A stretch of 64,000 bases of DNA from Leishmania martiniquensis (Eukaryota; Euglenozoa; Kinetoplastea; Trypanosomatida; Trypanosomatidae): positions 7,501 to 71,500 of the forward strand of contig NC_090147.1 of assembly GCF_017916325.1 (NCBI RefSeq), read 5' to 3'. Under the pieces are notes generated by a model. That model saw only the letters and a list, made by a program, of their open reading frames with translations, did no database searches and was not told the origin of the DNA. Of this stretch, positions 30,271 to 41,225 are shown piece by piece (positions within the stretch are counted from its first letter, which is position 1; each line of letters begins with the position of its first letter). The translations under genes were made by a program, and so were the position numbers.

Positions 30271-33200
30271 ATGTCTTCCTTCTCTGTATCTGCGCTGGAG
30301 GTGCTTCAGGCAGCCGAGGATGCTCTCATGCACCGGCGCTGCTATGGTAGCGGCATACCGGAAGGTGCCACCACCCACGACTACAAGACCGCTGACATGC
30401 GAGGTGGTGGCTACACCGCTGGCCAGTGGTACCGAGATCCAAACAGTGGTGCGGCGTCGCTTGTCTCGAGCGTGGAAGAGCTGCAGCAGCAACTGAGCCG
30501 CGCCATGCGTGAGCTGATCGAGCTGCGGGCTGAACTGACGGCTGAGCGAGATCGCCGGCACGAAACGCTGATCGCGATGGGGCGGCAGTGGAAGGAAGAC
30601 GTATTGGTCGAAGTGCACCAGCGCGAGGCGGCCCTTCAATCGGATGTGGCAGCCGTAGAAGAGAAAATGGCGGCGCAGTTGAAGGAGAGCAACGAGAGCC
30701 GTCTGGTGATGCGTCGGCAACTAGAGGAAGCCATCCGTGCCAGCAAAATTCGCGATACGGACCAATTTCAGCTGCGCGAAGAGGTGCGGGAAACCGCTCG
30801 GCAGCTGGAGGAGCGAGTAGATGTTGCCCTATCGCAAAGCAGCGCCGCTCGCGCTGACTGCGACCGTCAGCTTGAGCAGGAGCGGGCCAATCTTTGCCAC
30901 CGTCTAGACACGGAGCTGCTGCGGCTGGTGGAGATGCGGCGCGACGATCAGCGTGCCTTGCAGCAAGCAAAGGAATTGATGCGTGACGAGAGCCTGAGAG
31001 TGAGGGATGACATACGGAGAGTGGTTCAGGAGGTGTGGGAAACGTCGGCATCCGCGCTTGTGAAGACGGCCACGGAGCCGATCGAGCAGCTTCGCGCGGA
31101 GCTTCGACAAAACAAAGCAGCCACGCAGGCAGTAGAGGAACGAGTGGCGGACTGTGTGCGCACGTGCCAGGCAGAGTGCCGCATGCTCACGACAACTACT
31201 GCGGAGAGACTTCACGCGCTCGAGTCAAAGCAAGCCATTACGACCTCGACTATCGACCGCGCGGAACGCAAGGCAGACTCCGCGTACGACACCGCGCGTC
31301 ACATCGAAGCTACAATCACGGCGGCGAAGGAGGCAACAGAGCGAGCGCTCGTGCAGGTAGCCGGCGCCGCAGAGCGCACACTCAAGGTAGAGCATGCACT
31401 TGCTGATCGCGACAACCGCATCGTTGCCGTCGAAGCGCAGCTGCACGCCATCACTACAGCAGAGGGGCTAAAGGCAGAGGTGGAAGCCTGCAAGCGGCAG
31501 GCGGGTCGGCTAGAGAGCCGCATAGAGGCTGCAGGGGCGCTGTGCACGCGAGTGGAACAGCTAGCAGACCGCGCAGTACAGCAGGTGGCGTCGTTCGCCG
31601 ATCGTATCGACAGCTGCGAGAGGTCGGCACAGCGAGGTGTCGAAGCCGCGCAGAGAGCTCAGGAGGGTCTCGACGCGTCCGAGTCAGAGGCTCAGAAGAC
31701 ACGCACGCGCTTTGACACCAGCGAAGCGGCCCTGCAGCGCCACACGCAGCTTCTTGCGCAGCTGGAGCAGCGGGTCGCTGGGCAGGAAAACCGCCTTGGG
31801 CTGTGGCGGCAGCAGCAGGAGCAGCACGCAAAGGACCAGATGACGGTGCAGCGGGAGCTGGCTGAGCGCACGGAGCTGGCGCACACCATGGCATCCCGAG
31901 CTCAGCAAGTCAGCAGTGATGCGCGTGCGGAAGTGCACCGCCTGGAGCGGCGCCTCGACGACGTTGATCGCAGCCTTGCTTCCACCTCGGCCGAAGCGAC
32001 TTCCCTGCGAGGCTTCATCGATGGCCAGCGTACACAGGCAATTGAGCTACAGCGGCAGCTGCAACAGGTGGCGAACGACGTTCGGTCGTTAGGATTTCAG
32101 GTGGATGAGCGGCTGGCGCCAGTGAAGGATCTCGAGCGGAGTTCGGCGGAGCGTATGATGCGGGCGGAGGCTGAATCACAGAGCCTCAGGAGAAAGCTCA
32201 CAGAGTGTGAAGAGCGCCTGCACCAAATGGACACTCGCGTGCAGGGCAGCTTGAAGGATGCCGTGCGGCACCACGTCGGTGATGTCCAGAAACGACTCCT
32301 CGCCGCCATGAATGAGGGCATAGCGCGGGTGACGGAGCGAGTGGCGGTGATGGAGGAGTCCGCAGAGCAGTCGCAGCAGCGCGCATCTGATGTGCCGCGC
32401 CAGCTGGCCGCGATGCAGCAAGCGACCTCGAAGCTGCAGCGCCACGTTCAGGCTCTTGACGCGAGTCTTCAGTCCTTGAGCGGGCAGACGCAGGAGCTGG
32501 CCCTTCATGTGGACGCGCACGCAGCCGCCCGCCAGCACTTGGAAACGGTGCAGCAGGGCCTTCTGTCTCTCACGGCGGCGCAGCAGCGCACGCAGCAAGA
32601 TGTGGGGCTTCTCCGGGAAGCCATACGGGTGCTACAAGGAGTGACGATAGCCGGGTCAGTCAAGGATCGCTCGCTTAGTGAACTGGGAATGTCACAGGCA
32701 CGTACGGCAAGCACAGATATGGTTCCTGTGGCGGAGGTAATCTCGTCGTCCCCGTCGGTGCAGCAACCTCCTGGCTCCGGTGTCCGCACATCGTCCCACG
32801 CGTCGGTAGCCGGAGCATTGACTCAGGCGCAGCCTCACCTAGCAGCCACAGCTACAGCACCTCCTCTGGCCAACACTTCCGGAGCGTCTTTGCAGAATCT
32901 GCAGGACCGCCAGCGCGCGCCGTCCGGCAGCACGAGCAGCGGGAGTAAAGAGGGTAGTGGAGAGCAGCCAGTGCTGCATCTCAGCGGTGTGTCTTCTGTG
33001 CGGCCCTCGGGTGAGCAAGAGGAGCGCTTGCGCTCTGTCGTCGAGCCGGCAGATCGCAGCATCGCATCGGCGGCCGGCGACGAAGCTGCGGAGGCCTTTG
33101 CGGAGAGGTCCGGAGCACTAGCGGAGCCACGACGCGCCTCTGCCGGGACTGATAGCTCTGCGTCGATACTGCCGTTTGCCGCGGCAGCGACGGAAACGGT

Positions 33201-34410
33201 GGAGCAGCTGTCCGCGCCGGCGCACGCCTTGACGCAGGGCTCGGTGGTTGGCAATGCCAGCCTGTGCACCGCCATTCGAGAGTTCACCAACATCACGTCG
33301 TCTCCCTCCGTTTCTGACGACGACTCAAGCGACGATGACGGGGGGAGGATGCGCGGGCATAAGGTGTTCGTGCGGCGTGGGGCGCCCTCTGAGCAGTTCA
33401 ACGACGAAGCCTCCACTGAGTTGACCACCGCCATCACGCTGACGAGCGAGGGGTCGCCAAAACAAAGCAGCTGGCGGGTCAGTCGCCAGCTTCCACCGCC
33501 GGGACAACAAGGGACGGCGACGATGTCCGTCGCGCGGGGTCAGGGGCTGTCTGAGTGGTCCAACCAGGAGAAACCAGTAGCGCGCCAAGTGGCACTGGAA
33601 AATGTGCCTCCACTGAATTTGCAGCAGCGCTCGGTCCACCGCGAGGGGGGGCCGGAGAGCGCGCTCTCTGGGGCCGAGGTGATGGACGACAGCGACGATC
33701 GCGTGCAGTTGATGTCGCACCACCCTTCTGACACAGAGGAAGATGCGGGATCGCCGACAGCAGAAAAAATGAGCGGTGGTGCGGCACACCAGCAGTCTGC
33801 ACGCAGAAACCGCTTGGCCTCCACCAGCGAGGGTGTCCGTTCGCCTTGCAATCCCAGTTGGAATGACTGGGACGAGGACGGCGAAAAGAACAGCGACGAG
33901 GGCGACGATGAGAAGCGGCGGGAGAAGAAAGAGGAAGAGGGCGAGGCGTCGGAGCCACAGCCCGCCAGGCCCTCAGCAGCGCGGCACGCAGAGCGGGGGG
34001 CAAGTCAGAATGAAGCAGACAATGCTTTCATACAGACTAAGGACGTGCAGGAGTCGACCGGCATTCGGAGCTCGCGAGGGACTTGCTCTGTCACTCCCGC
34101 CGCAGGGCTTGTCGCAACGGCGATGCGCCAAAGCGAAGACGCGGATGACGATCTGCGCGCCACCCCGCGCCGAGTGTTTGTGGGCACCTCCGCCGAGGGC
34201 CGCGGAGTGGGAGCGCACCAGCAAACGGTGCAGCTGCCTGGCCCTGTCCCTCGCCACGGAAGAGGGACAACGTCGTCGTCCTCCTCGTCGGCGGAGAGAG
34301 CAGAGGCGCTGGGTCTGCGAGGGACTCGGCAGAGCGTGCCGCAGCGCGCACCCGCGCAGAGGCGCCAGTACACCAACTTCGACGACTCAACCAGCAGTGG
34401 CGACGGCTAA
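30271..34410 (+). CDS. Giant coiled-coil protein with acidic Ser-rich tail
   Basis: The protein has 1379 residues. After a short N-terminal region (about 1-65, with GYTAGQWYRDP) it forms an almost unbroken coiled coil from about 68 to 800. It is rich in Arg, Glu, Gln and Ala, with many short heptad blocks. Residues about 820-1379 are low complexity: Ser/Pro/Gly/Thr-rich with acidic patches such as SDDDSSDDDGG and DEDGEKNSDEGDD. It ends in YTNFDDSTSSGDG. There is no membrane segment, motor or zinc motif. This build is usual for cytoskeletal proteins of the basal body, flagellum attachment zone or nuclear periphery in trypanosomatids, but I cannot name a homologue. The ATG at 30271 starts the frame. 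Confidence 0.82.
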   Translation: MSSFSVSALEVLQAAEDALMHRRCYGSGIPEGATTHDYKTADMRGGGYTAGQWYRDPNSGAASLVSSVEELQQQLSRAMRELIELRAELTAERDRRHETLIAMGRQWKEDVLVEVHQREAALQSDVAAVEEKMAAQLKESNESRLVMRRQLEEAIRASKIRDTDQFQLREEVRETARQLEERVDVALSQSSAARADCDRQLEQERANLCHRLDTELLRLVEMRRDDQRALQQAKELMRDESLRVRDDIRRVVQEVWETSASALVKTATEPIEQLRAELRQNKAATQAVEERVADCVRTCQAECRMLTTTTAERLHALESKQAITTSTIDRAERKADSAYDTARHIEATITAAKEATERALVQVAGAAERTLKVEHALADRDNRIVAVEAQLHAITTAEGLKAEVEACKRQAGRLESRIEAAGALCTRVEQLADRAVQQVASFADRIDSCERSAQRGVEAAQRAQEGLDASESEAQKTRTRFDTSEAALQRHTQLLAQLEQRVAGQENRLGLWRQQQEQHAKDQMTVQRELAERTELAHTMASRAQQVSSDARAEVHRLERRLDDVDRSLASTSAEATSLRGFIDGQRTQAIELQRQLQQVANDVRSLGFQVDERLAPVKDLERSSAERMMRAEAESQSLRRKLTECEERLHQMDTRVQGSLKDAVRHHVGDVQKRLLAAMNEGIARVTERVAVMEESAEQSQQRASDVPRQLAAMQQATSKLQRHVQALDASLQSLSGQTQELALHVDAHAAARQHLETVQQGLLSLTAAQQRTQQDVGLLREAIRVLQGVTIAGSVKDRSLSELGMSQARTASTDMVPVAEVISSSPSVQQPPGSGVRTSSHASVAGALTQAQPHLAATATAPPLANTSGASLQNLQDRQRAPSGSTSSGSKEGSGEQPVLHLSGVSSVRPSGEQEERLRSVVEPADRSIASAAGDEAAEAFAERSGALAEPRRASAGTDSSASILPFAAAATETVEQLSAPAHALTQGSVVGNASLCTAIREFTNITSSPSVSDDDSSDDDGGRMRGHKVFVRRGAPSEQFNDEASTELTTAITLTSEGSPKQSSWRVSRQLPPPGQQGTATMSVARGQGLSEWSNQEKPVARQVALENVPPLNLQQRSVHREGGPESALSGAEVMDDSDDRVQLMSHHPSDTEEDAGSPTAEKMSGGAAHQQSARRNRLASTSEGVRSPCNPSWNDWDEDGEKNSDEGDDEKRREKKEEEGEASEPQPARPSAARHAERGASQNEADNAFIQTKDVQESTGIRSSRGTCSVTPAAGLVATAMRQSEDADDDLRATPRRVFVGTSAEGRGVGAHQQTVQLPGPVPRHGRGTTSSSSSSAERAEALGLRGTRQSVPQRAPAQRRQYTNFDDSTSSGDG

Positions 34411-35193
34411 GCGCTCGACACGCCTACCGAGTGATGAGCAGCCACAATTCTTGTCGGTTCACCTCCGCTTCCTTGTGTATCGGTCGGCCGTTTCTCCCTC
34501 TGCTTGCGCCGAGCAGTGAGGCAGACTATTTCCGACGCGCGGTCGTGTGCGCATGTGCACCTCCGCCGTGCGCCCCCCTCCTCCTGTCTCCTCCTTTGCC
34601 TTTATGTTGCCTTTCTCCCGCTTCAGCGCCTCATAGAGACCACATCTCTTTTTTTTGTGCGTGAGTCAAAGGCGCGCTACAGCGCTGTCAGTTCTGCAGA
34701 GCGCTTTTACAGGCGTTCGGTGAAGTTGAAGCCGTGCTGCCGGCGGTGCGGCGCTCGAGAGACCTTTGCTTCCTTCAACGTCTGTTGTTATCACTATTTG
34801 TTCGGCGCGCTTCTCACTCCCCCTCTCCCTCCCTCCCTCCCTCGCTGGCCGTCTCTGCGGGCGGAGACGCATCTTCGCCTTCCACACGCACGAGTTGTTT
34901 TACACGCATAAGTGGGCCTCTGTACATGTTCTTAGATTCGCTCTTTTCTGTATTCGTGCGTCCTCAACGTGCGTGCTGCATGCAACATCAACAGACGCGA
35001 ACCCGCACTGGATTGCCTCTCTTGAATCGAAAGCGGTGGGGAAACGGGAGAGGACTGCTTGAACGCCCTGGGATGTGCCGCACGTGAAGAGGTGCACCAG
35101 TTGCTGGCCAGTCGGCGGTCTAACTTCCTCCTTGGCATGCTGCTGGCAGCGTGTTATCTATTATGTGAACAGCACCGGGGTGCATGGTTTGAT
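34411..35193. other. Spacer before left inverted-repeat arm
   Basis: 3' UTR-like sequence of the coiled-coil gene. It has a T run at 34649-34657 and a CCCT repeat near 34818-34843. No gene is supported. Confidence 0.5.
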
Positions 35194-36062
35194 TGGCGCG
35201 GAGTAGCGCCTCTTCCACCCGCGTGGCCAACGTTAAGAAAGATGGCACGGCACGAGTATGCACACGCGCGCTCATGCGCTCCGCACTGCCCCGCCGGCAC
35301 ACGTCAGGGAAGCAGCTGAAGAGAAAAAAGGGGTCCGGCACAGGCGAAAAGAGCGCCGTAGGGCAAACGCTCAGCGAGGCCCTGACGCAGCCACGGCGGC
35401 TGCACGCCATCTTTGGAAAATCGAAACGCTAACAGAGCTCCATGACGGAGGGAGCCGCCCCTCCCGGCGTGTGGCATCTCACAGGGTCCCCGTACCCCAC
35501 TCTGCGTCGGAAAAACCAAGCAGCTCCTCCCCCCTCCCCTACCCCTCTATCCCCTGCCGATCCCGAGCCACTGCTGGCGATGACACAGTCGAGCACGCAC
35601 GACGCAGGCAGGTCACAGCGACCCGCATCCGCGCACACGTCCGTGCCGTCCGTATGATAGACAAAATGCCGCCGTGCCTCAAACGCATCGCACTCAGCCC
35701 CCACCCTGCCCACTGGTGGTGCGGGGCGCCGGCGCCACCCTGCGTGGGGACGCACCACGTGGCGGCCAGCATAGTGGGCGCGCCTGTAGGGTGGCCTGCG
35801 CAGCGGGTGGGGTGGGCAGAGCTCGGTGCAGGGGCTCTGCTCCCGTGACTGGGCCCGGCGGCATTGGTGTGTCGTGTGTCTACCCGGCCGCCTCGCGCCT
35901 CGAGGTGTGCGATGGCGAGGAGGGGGATGCTTCGGCGTCTGACGAGGCCGGTAAGGGCAGCGTGGGGGTGGTCAGGGTGGGGAGTCGAGTGGGCTGTTGT
36001 GACACGTGTGCTCTGGGGTGGGGTGCGGGCAGAGAGAGGCGAAGGTATCGCAACGACTGCAA
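35194..36062 (+). repeat. Inverted repeat, left arm (869 bp)
   Basis: This segment is the reverse complement of 40357-41225. Sequence on the two sides diverges exactly at these limits, and the coordinates pair without a gap (each pair of positions sums to 76419 at both ends and at an internal site). The only mismatch I found is A at 35918 against the complement of 40501. The arm is GC-rich and has open frames on both strands, but they have no domains. Its size and intergenic place suit a degenerate retroposon of the SIDER type, though I cannot confirm the SIDER signature by eye. Confidence 0.92.
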
Positions 36063-38189
36063 AGTCACTTCTTTGGGTATGAGTTGGCGTTCGCCTTGTG
36101 CGTCATTTTGTTTGGGCTGCAGCCTATCTGCCGCGTAGGCGTGCGCCTCTGTCGCCTAACCATGGCGCCATGACGCCCTTTTTTGTGCGTCCCCTCGTCG
36201 GCCTCCCTCCATCCCGCCGAGCTCTCCTCTCGCGGTGCTTCTGCGACCGTTTCGAAGGGCAGCAGAGGCTCCAAAAACGACGTGTTGGAGGGTGTCTCGC
36301 CTCGTTCCCCGCCGAGAGAGGACAGGGCGCGTGGGGGGAGAAAGGAGGAGGCGCACATGCGTGTGCGTATGCCAACGTACACGCACGACAGCCCTTCATG
36401 GGTACCGTCGGCAAGGCGCCTTCACCAGAGTTCGCGGACGCAAATAACCGGAGCGCGGTTCTTCGGGGGTCGCACTTTTGGCATCCTACCTTGCTGAGGC
36501 GTCGAGAATTTTGTGTGTTCGGGCGCCTGTATCATTCTGAAGCGTCACTCGTGTGCTCTTCTTTCACTGTCGTGTCTGCTCCTTGTGTTTGGATGCCTTT
36601 TCTGGAGTATCGGCTTCTGCTGTCGCTGTTGCTCTCTAGGCAAATCAAAAAGGTGGCGTGCCCGTCGCGTTGGCGTGCGCACGCCTTTCCGACCTCTCTG
36701 AAGCCTGTGCCGGCCCAGCCCCCCTCTAAAACGCGCGCGTGCTGTGGACTGCACTCCGCCCTTTCTTTGCTTCTGTCGCCGGCATTCCGCTCTCTCTCTC
36801 TGTCATGCCTCTCTATCAGGGCCCCCTTCCCCCTCACACACGGTGACGCACGGAAGGCTCGAATCGTCACGCATATACAAGCACGCACACGCATACGCAG
36901 ATACACGCCCCGATAGCGGTTGCACCGGTGAACGTACGCGCTCGTCTCACCGGCTGCCTGCCACATTTGTCGACGACTTGCGCCAGGGCACTGGTATGCA
37001 GAGCAGATCCGTGGAGTGTCCGAAAGTCAGTGCCTCGTTGCACCTCACCCTACCTCTCATCCTCGCCCCTGAGGAAGAGACAGTGGGGCCCGCCTGTGTC
37101 TCTGGCGCCCCCCTCTCTCCTGATTGCCCGCATCACTGCGGATCTCCCAAAGGTGCTCGCAGCTGAGACTTTCCGCGCACACCGCTGTCACTGTCCGTCT
37201 CTCTCCAACTCCTTTCAACAACAAAACAAAAATAAAAGCGCTTTGAAACTCCAAGTCGGGCCGATTTCGGTTGGCTGTTTTGTTTTTAGTCTTTGGCCTG
37301 TGTGCTTTCACACGGCACGCCCTTTTCGGCAGGGCGAGGGGTGTGGGGCTGTGTGAATCCACCCGTCCTCACTGTGACGGAGGTGCCATCGCGTCTACTC
37401 CCCCTCACAAGCGTTGCCTCGTCGTGTAATCTGCTCTCCGTTACTTTCTATCGCTGTGTTTATCTGCCGAGGGCGCAGCTGCCGTTGTGGTTGTGGCAGC
37501 TCAGCTGGTGCGCTCGCTAAAGGACGTGGTGCGTGCGTTTGCTGTGTTGGTGCGCTGCGTCTCTTCTCTCCGTCGACTTCCTATCACGAGCTATCGTTTC
37601 GCCACTTTGCATCAGCGGTGCAGTCTCTAGTGTGGTGCACCCGGTGCCGCGGGGGCAAAGCGGCGCCCCGTTTACCCGTCGCCCCCTCCCCCTCCACAGG
37701 CAGAGTCTTTTTCTTGGTTCTCTCTCCTCCTCTCGCCCTTTTAAATTCGCTCCGTTCCTCACCTTTGCGCCTGTGTCGGGCTCTCTCGACGCGAGTCGGG
37801 TGGGAGGGACCTTATCGCTGCCCCTCCGCGGTCTATCCCTCTCTTTGCTCTGGGCGGGTTGTGCATCTTTTCCACGCGACTCACATAGACAAGAGCTGGC
37901 CGACGGAGAGGGGAACAAAAAAAAGAAAAAAACGCATTGGTGTTTGTGTAGACGCTCTCCGCTGCGGCTCCCCTTTTCCATTTTAGCGAAGGCCACGAAC
38001 GGCTGTCTCTCACACGCGTCCGTTTTGTGTACGCGGGAGGCCTTCAACTGCCTCTCAGCTTTTGGTTCTCGTGTTAGGGGGCTCTTCTTTTCTTCTCTCC
38101 CTCCCCCCTTTCCACAAGCCGCTGCGCGTGTGCGCCGGCGTGGTATTGGTTGCGAGAGCCCGCGTGTAGCGGAACACAAAAGCCACGCC
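36063..38189. other. Spacer and long 5' leader of the kinase gene
   Basis: Unique sequence between the left repeat arm and the kinase. It has many T/C-rich stretches. A strong tract at about 38083-38112 is followed by AG at 38117-38118, which is the likely acceptor for the kinase. The long frame running into the kinase from 37533 crosses this acceptor and is not protein. No other gene is supported. Confidence 0.5.
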
Positions 38190-39926
38190 ATGGGCGAACA
38201 TCTCGGCTCGCGCTTCACCGTCATTGAGCAGATCGGCAGCGGCAATTACGGCTCTCTTTACAGGGTCATCGATGGTGAAGCGACGACGCTGGCGGACAGA
38301 ATAATTGCTACCAAGAAGCTGAAGGACGCAATCAATCACCCACACGTGCTACGTGAGGTGAGCGTTCAGCGCCATGCACAGCAGTGCTCGCCACACATTG
38401 TCAAGCTGCTCCACGTGGTACCGCGCGATCACGTGCGAGCAGCGCTGGTGCTGGAATACGTGCCCCTTGACTTGCGCACCTTTCTCAACGCCTTCTACTG
38501 TGACCAAGCTAAAGCGTCTGCACCGCCCTGGTGTGCAACGACTGCGGCCGGGGCGCTTCGACCGGCGTCGGCCCCCCCGAGCCACATACCCTTGGCTTAT
38601 GTGCGGCGCATGCTGCGCGGTCTCGTCGAGGCGCTGCACTGCCTGCACACCCGCGGAATTGTGCACCGAGATGTGAAGCCGGAGAATATCCTCGTGGAGC
38701 CGCTCGGGCTGTCGCACCCGCTTCGGTGTGTTTGCCCGCCTATGGGCTCTTCTGGGTCCACGAGTGAGGGTGCCGCTTGTTGGGTGCACGCCCCCCACAG
38801 TCCCCACCCACGGCAAGAGGAGGAGGAGGGCGTAACTCGCGCGAAGCACAGGCCGGGGACCTTAGAGCCGTGCCAATTCTTCTGTCGAAACTCGGTGGCG
38901 CTCCATCACGAGCTCACTGGTGACGAACTCGTGTCCGCCATTCACCGGCTGCACTGCACCACGTGTCGGCGCTGCCCACGCGCGCGAACTCGGGTGGAGG
39001 ACGACGCTCCTCAGCAGCATCGCGACAGCAGCGGAGGGGCATCAGCCGCCTCCCATGCCCAAGAGGAGCAATCAGGCGCCGTGGACGAAGACGAAGGGGA
39101 CAATCGCACCGGGTCTGCGTCACCGCCGCTCGTGCCGGATGTCAAACTCTGCGACTTTGGCTCAGCACGGCATATCGGGACGCTGCGACTGCGCAGCGCG
39201 GAGGAGCAACGGGAAGAGCTGACGCCGGGCCCTACGACGCCGGTGTACTGCGCTCCCGAGATGATGCTGCTGCAGCGGTATGGCACGTCGGTGGATATGT
39301 GGGCTGTTGGTGCCATCCTGTATGAGATGCTCACCGGCGAATTCTTCCTCGGTGTTGGCACCCTTCGTTCCTTCTCTGGCGATGTCATCCTTCAGGACGA
39401 CTACTGTGTGATGCACCGACTGAATCGCATGTTCCGGCACCTCGGTACCCCGTCCATTGATGAGTGGAGATGCATTGCTCACCCCCTCTATTACCCCGAC
39501 GAGGTGCTGACCCATCTGCCGCAGGTGCGCGATGCCGCCCTCTTCCGCTGCATCGCGCAACCTATCGGCACTGTTGGATGTCTTCTGCAGAACAGTGCGG
39601 GGTTCATCAAGGCGAACGGTTACGCCGGAGCGGCTGATGAGCAGACCACTCTTAACGCGCAGCCATCTCCTGGGCAGAGCGTATCTGTGCCGCAAGCATC
39701 AGCGAATGGGGTGGCGAGCTCGCACGTCGCGGCGGCTTCGGCGCCGCAGTGCGATACTGCCGCCGCGATGCATCCGTTGAGTGTGTCTGACTTTCTCTAT
39801 CAGCACATCGGGAAAAGCGGCGTCGACTTCCTGCGGTCACTGCTGCGCTACGACCCGTCGAAGCGCATGACGTCGGCAGAGGCGCTGCGCCACCCCTTCT
39901 TGAGCCTTGAAGCAGGGAACGTTTAG
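38190..39926 (+). CDS. Protein kinase, CMGC/CDK-like, with large insert
   Basis: The protein has 578 residues from the ATG at 38190, the first in frame after the acceptor AG at 38118. The kinase core is complete: glycine loop IGSGNYGSL (15-23), Lys42/43, Glu56 in REVSVQ, catalytic HRDVKPEN (159-166) and CDFGSA (321-326). It continues with YCAPEMM (353-359) and DMWAVGAILYEML. The C-terminal LLRYDPSKRMTSAEALRHPF is typical of CMGC kinases. About 147 residues (171-317), containing Cys-rich and acidic stretches, are inserted between the strand after the catalytic loop and DFG. The usual CMGC arginine before APE is Cys here. It is the only gene between the two inverted-repeat arms. Confidence 0.9.
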   Translation: MGEHLGSRFTVIEQIGSGNYGSLYRVIDGEATTLADRIIATKKLKDAINHPHVLREVSVQRHAQQCSPHIVKLLHVVPRDHVRAALVLEYVPLDLRTFLNAFYCDQAKASAPPWCATTAAGALRPASAPPSHIPLAYVRRMLRGLVEALHCLHTRGIVHRDVKPENILVEPLGLSHPLRCVCPPMGSSGSTSEGAACWVHAPHSPHPRQEEEEGVTRAKHRPGTLEPCQFFCRNSVALHHELTGDELVSAIHRLHCTTCRRCPRARTRVEDDAPQQHRDSSGGASAASHAQEEQSGAVDEDEGDNRTGSASPPLVPDVKLCDFGSARHIGTLRLRSAEEQREELTPGPTTPVYCAPEMMLLQRYGTSVDMWAVGAILYEMLTGEFFLGVGTLRSFSGDVILQDDYCVMHRLNRMFRHLGTPSIDEWRCIAHPLYYPDEVLTHLPQVRDAALFRCIAQPIGTVGCLLQNSAGFIKANGYAGAADEQTTLNAQPSPGQSVSVPQASANGVASSHVAAASAPQCDTAAAMHPLSVSDFLYQHIGKSGVDFLRSLLRYDPSKRMTSAEALRHPFLSLEAGNV

Positions 39927-40356
39927 AAGCGCCAGGGTAGCGATTCCGGGGTGATCAAAATGGTGGGTGGCAGCTAGCTGCAGCGACCTGCGCTAATCTT
40001 CGATGATGAAGGTGTGGTGGGTACCGGGGGGGTAGGGTAATGTTGGTGTAGCGGTCTCTGTCGTCGCATCCACGCACCTCCTCCGTCTCACCTCGCACCT
40101 TCCTGTGCGTGTGTGGGGGGGGGGGGCTGCTCTGCGTTATTTCTTTTTGCTCTTTCCAGCGAACTCAGATCTCCATCAGATGTTGAGCACCACCGATGCG
40201 ACGATCTGGCGTTCACTCTGTCCTCCTCTGACTGACCCTTGGTCACACAAGTGGTCTCCGCGCCCACCACGTGCGCGTCACGCAGGAAACATTGTAGTGA
40301 AAGGCAGCAGAGTGGACCTTGTCAGAGGGGACCGTAAAGGTGAGAGGTGTAGTTGG
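39927..40356. other. Spacer between kinase and right repeat arm
   Basis: 3' UTR-like sequence with a G run at about 40115-40126. No gene is visible. Confidence 0.5.
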
Positions 40357-41225
40357 TTGCAGTCGTTGCGATACCTTCGCCTCTCTCTGCCCGCACCCCA
40401 CCCCAGAGCACACGTGTCACAACAGCCCACTCGACTCCCCACCCTGACCACCCCCACGCTGCCCTTACCGGCCTCGTCAGACGCCGAAGCATCCCCCTCC
40501 CCGCCATCGCACACCTCGAGGCGCGAGGCGGCCGGGTAGACACACGACACACCAATGCCGCCGGGCCCAGTCACGGGAGCAGAGCCCCTGCACCGAGCTC
40601 TGCCCACCCCACCCGCTGCGCAGGCCACCCTACAGGCGCGCCCACTATGCTGGCCGCCACGTGGTGCGTCCCCACGCAGGGTGGCGCCGGCGCCCCGCAC
40701 CACCAGTGGGCAGGGTGGGGGCTGAGTGCGATGCGTTTGAGGCACGGCGGCATTTTGTCTATCATACGGACGGCACGGACGTGTGCGCGGATGCGGGTCG
40801 CTGTGACCTGCCTGCGTCGTGCGTGCTCGACTGTGTCATCGCCAGCAGTGGCTCGGGATCGGCAGGGGATAGAGGGGTAGGGGAGGGGGGAGGAGCTGCT
40901 TGGTTTTTCCGACGCAGAGTGGGGTACGGGGACCCTGTGAGATGCCACACGCCGGGAGGGGCGGCTCCCTCCGTCATGGAGCTCTGTTAGCGTTTCGATT
41001 TTCCAAAGATGGCGTGCAGCCGCCGTGGCTGCGTCAGGGCCTCGCTGAGCGTTTGCCCTACGGCGCTCTTTTCGCCTGTGCCGGACCCCTTTTTTCTCTT
41101 CAGCTGCTTCCCTGACGTGTGCCGGCGGGGCAGTGCGGAGCGCATGAGCGCGCGTGTGCATACTCGTGCCGTGCCATCTTTCTTAACGTTGGCCACGCGG
41201 GTGGAAGAGGCGCTACTCCGCGCCA
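40357..41225 (-). repeat. Inverted repeat, right arm (869 bp)
   Basis: Reverse complement of 35194-36062 with one base difference seen. The minus-strand frames at 40571-41161 and elsewhere give the same translations as the plus-strand frames of the left arm, which is how the pair was noticed. The flanking sequence beyond 41225 and before 40357 is unrelated to that of the left arm. Confidence 0.92.

Noticed and set aside
35258..35848. 196-codon frame in the repeat arm, duplicated at 40571-41161
   Set aside because: It exists twice only because the arms are copies. It has Arg/Pro/His-rich composition, no domain and competing frames of equal length on both strands.
36098..36916. 272-codon frame between repeat arm and kinase
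   Set aside because: It lies in T/C-rich leader-like sequence, lacks a domain and shows no consistent codon bias.
37533..38189. 219-codon N-terminal extension of the kinase frame
   Set aside because: The strong acceptor near 38118 lies inside it, and its Ser/Pro/Arg-rich composition is that of translated leader sequence.
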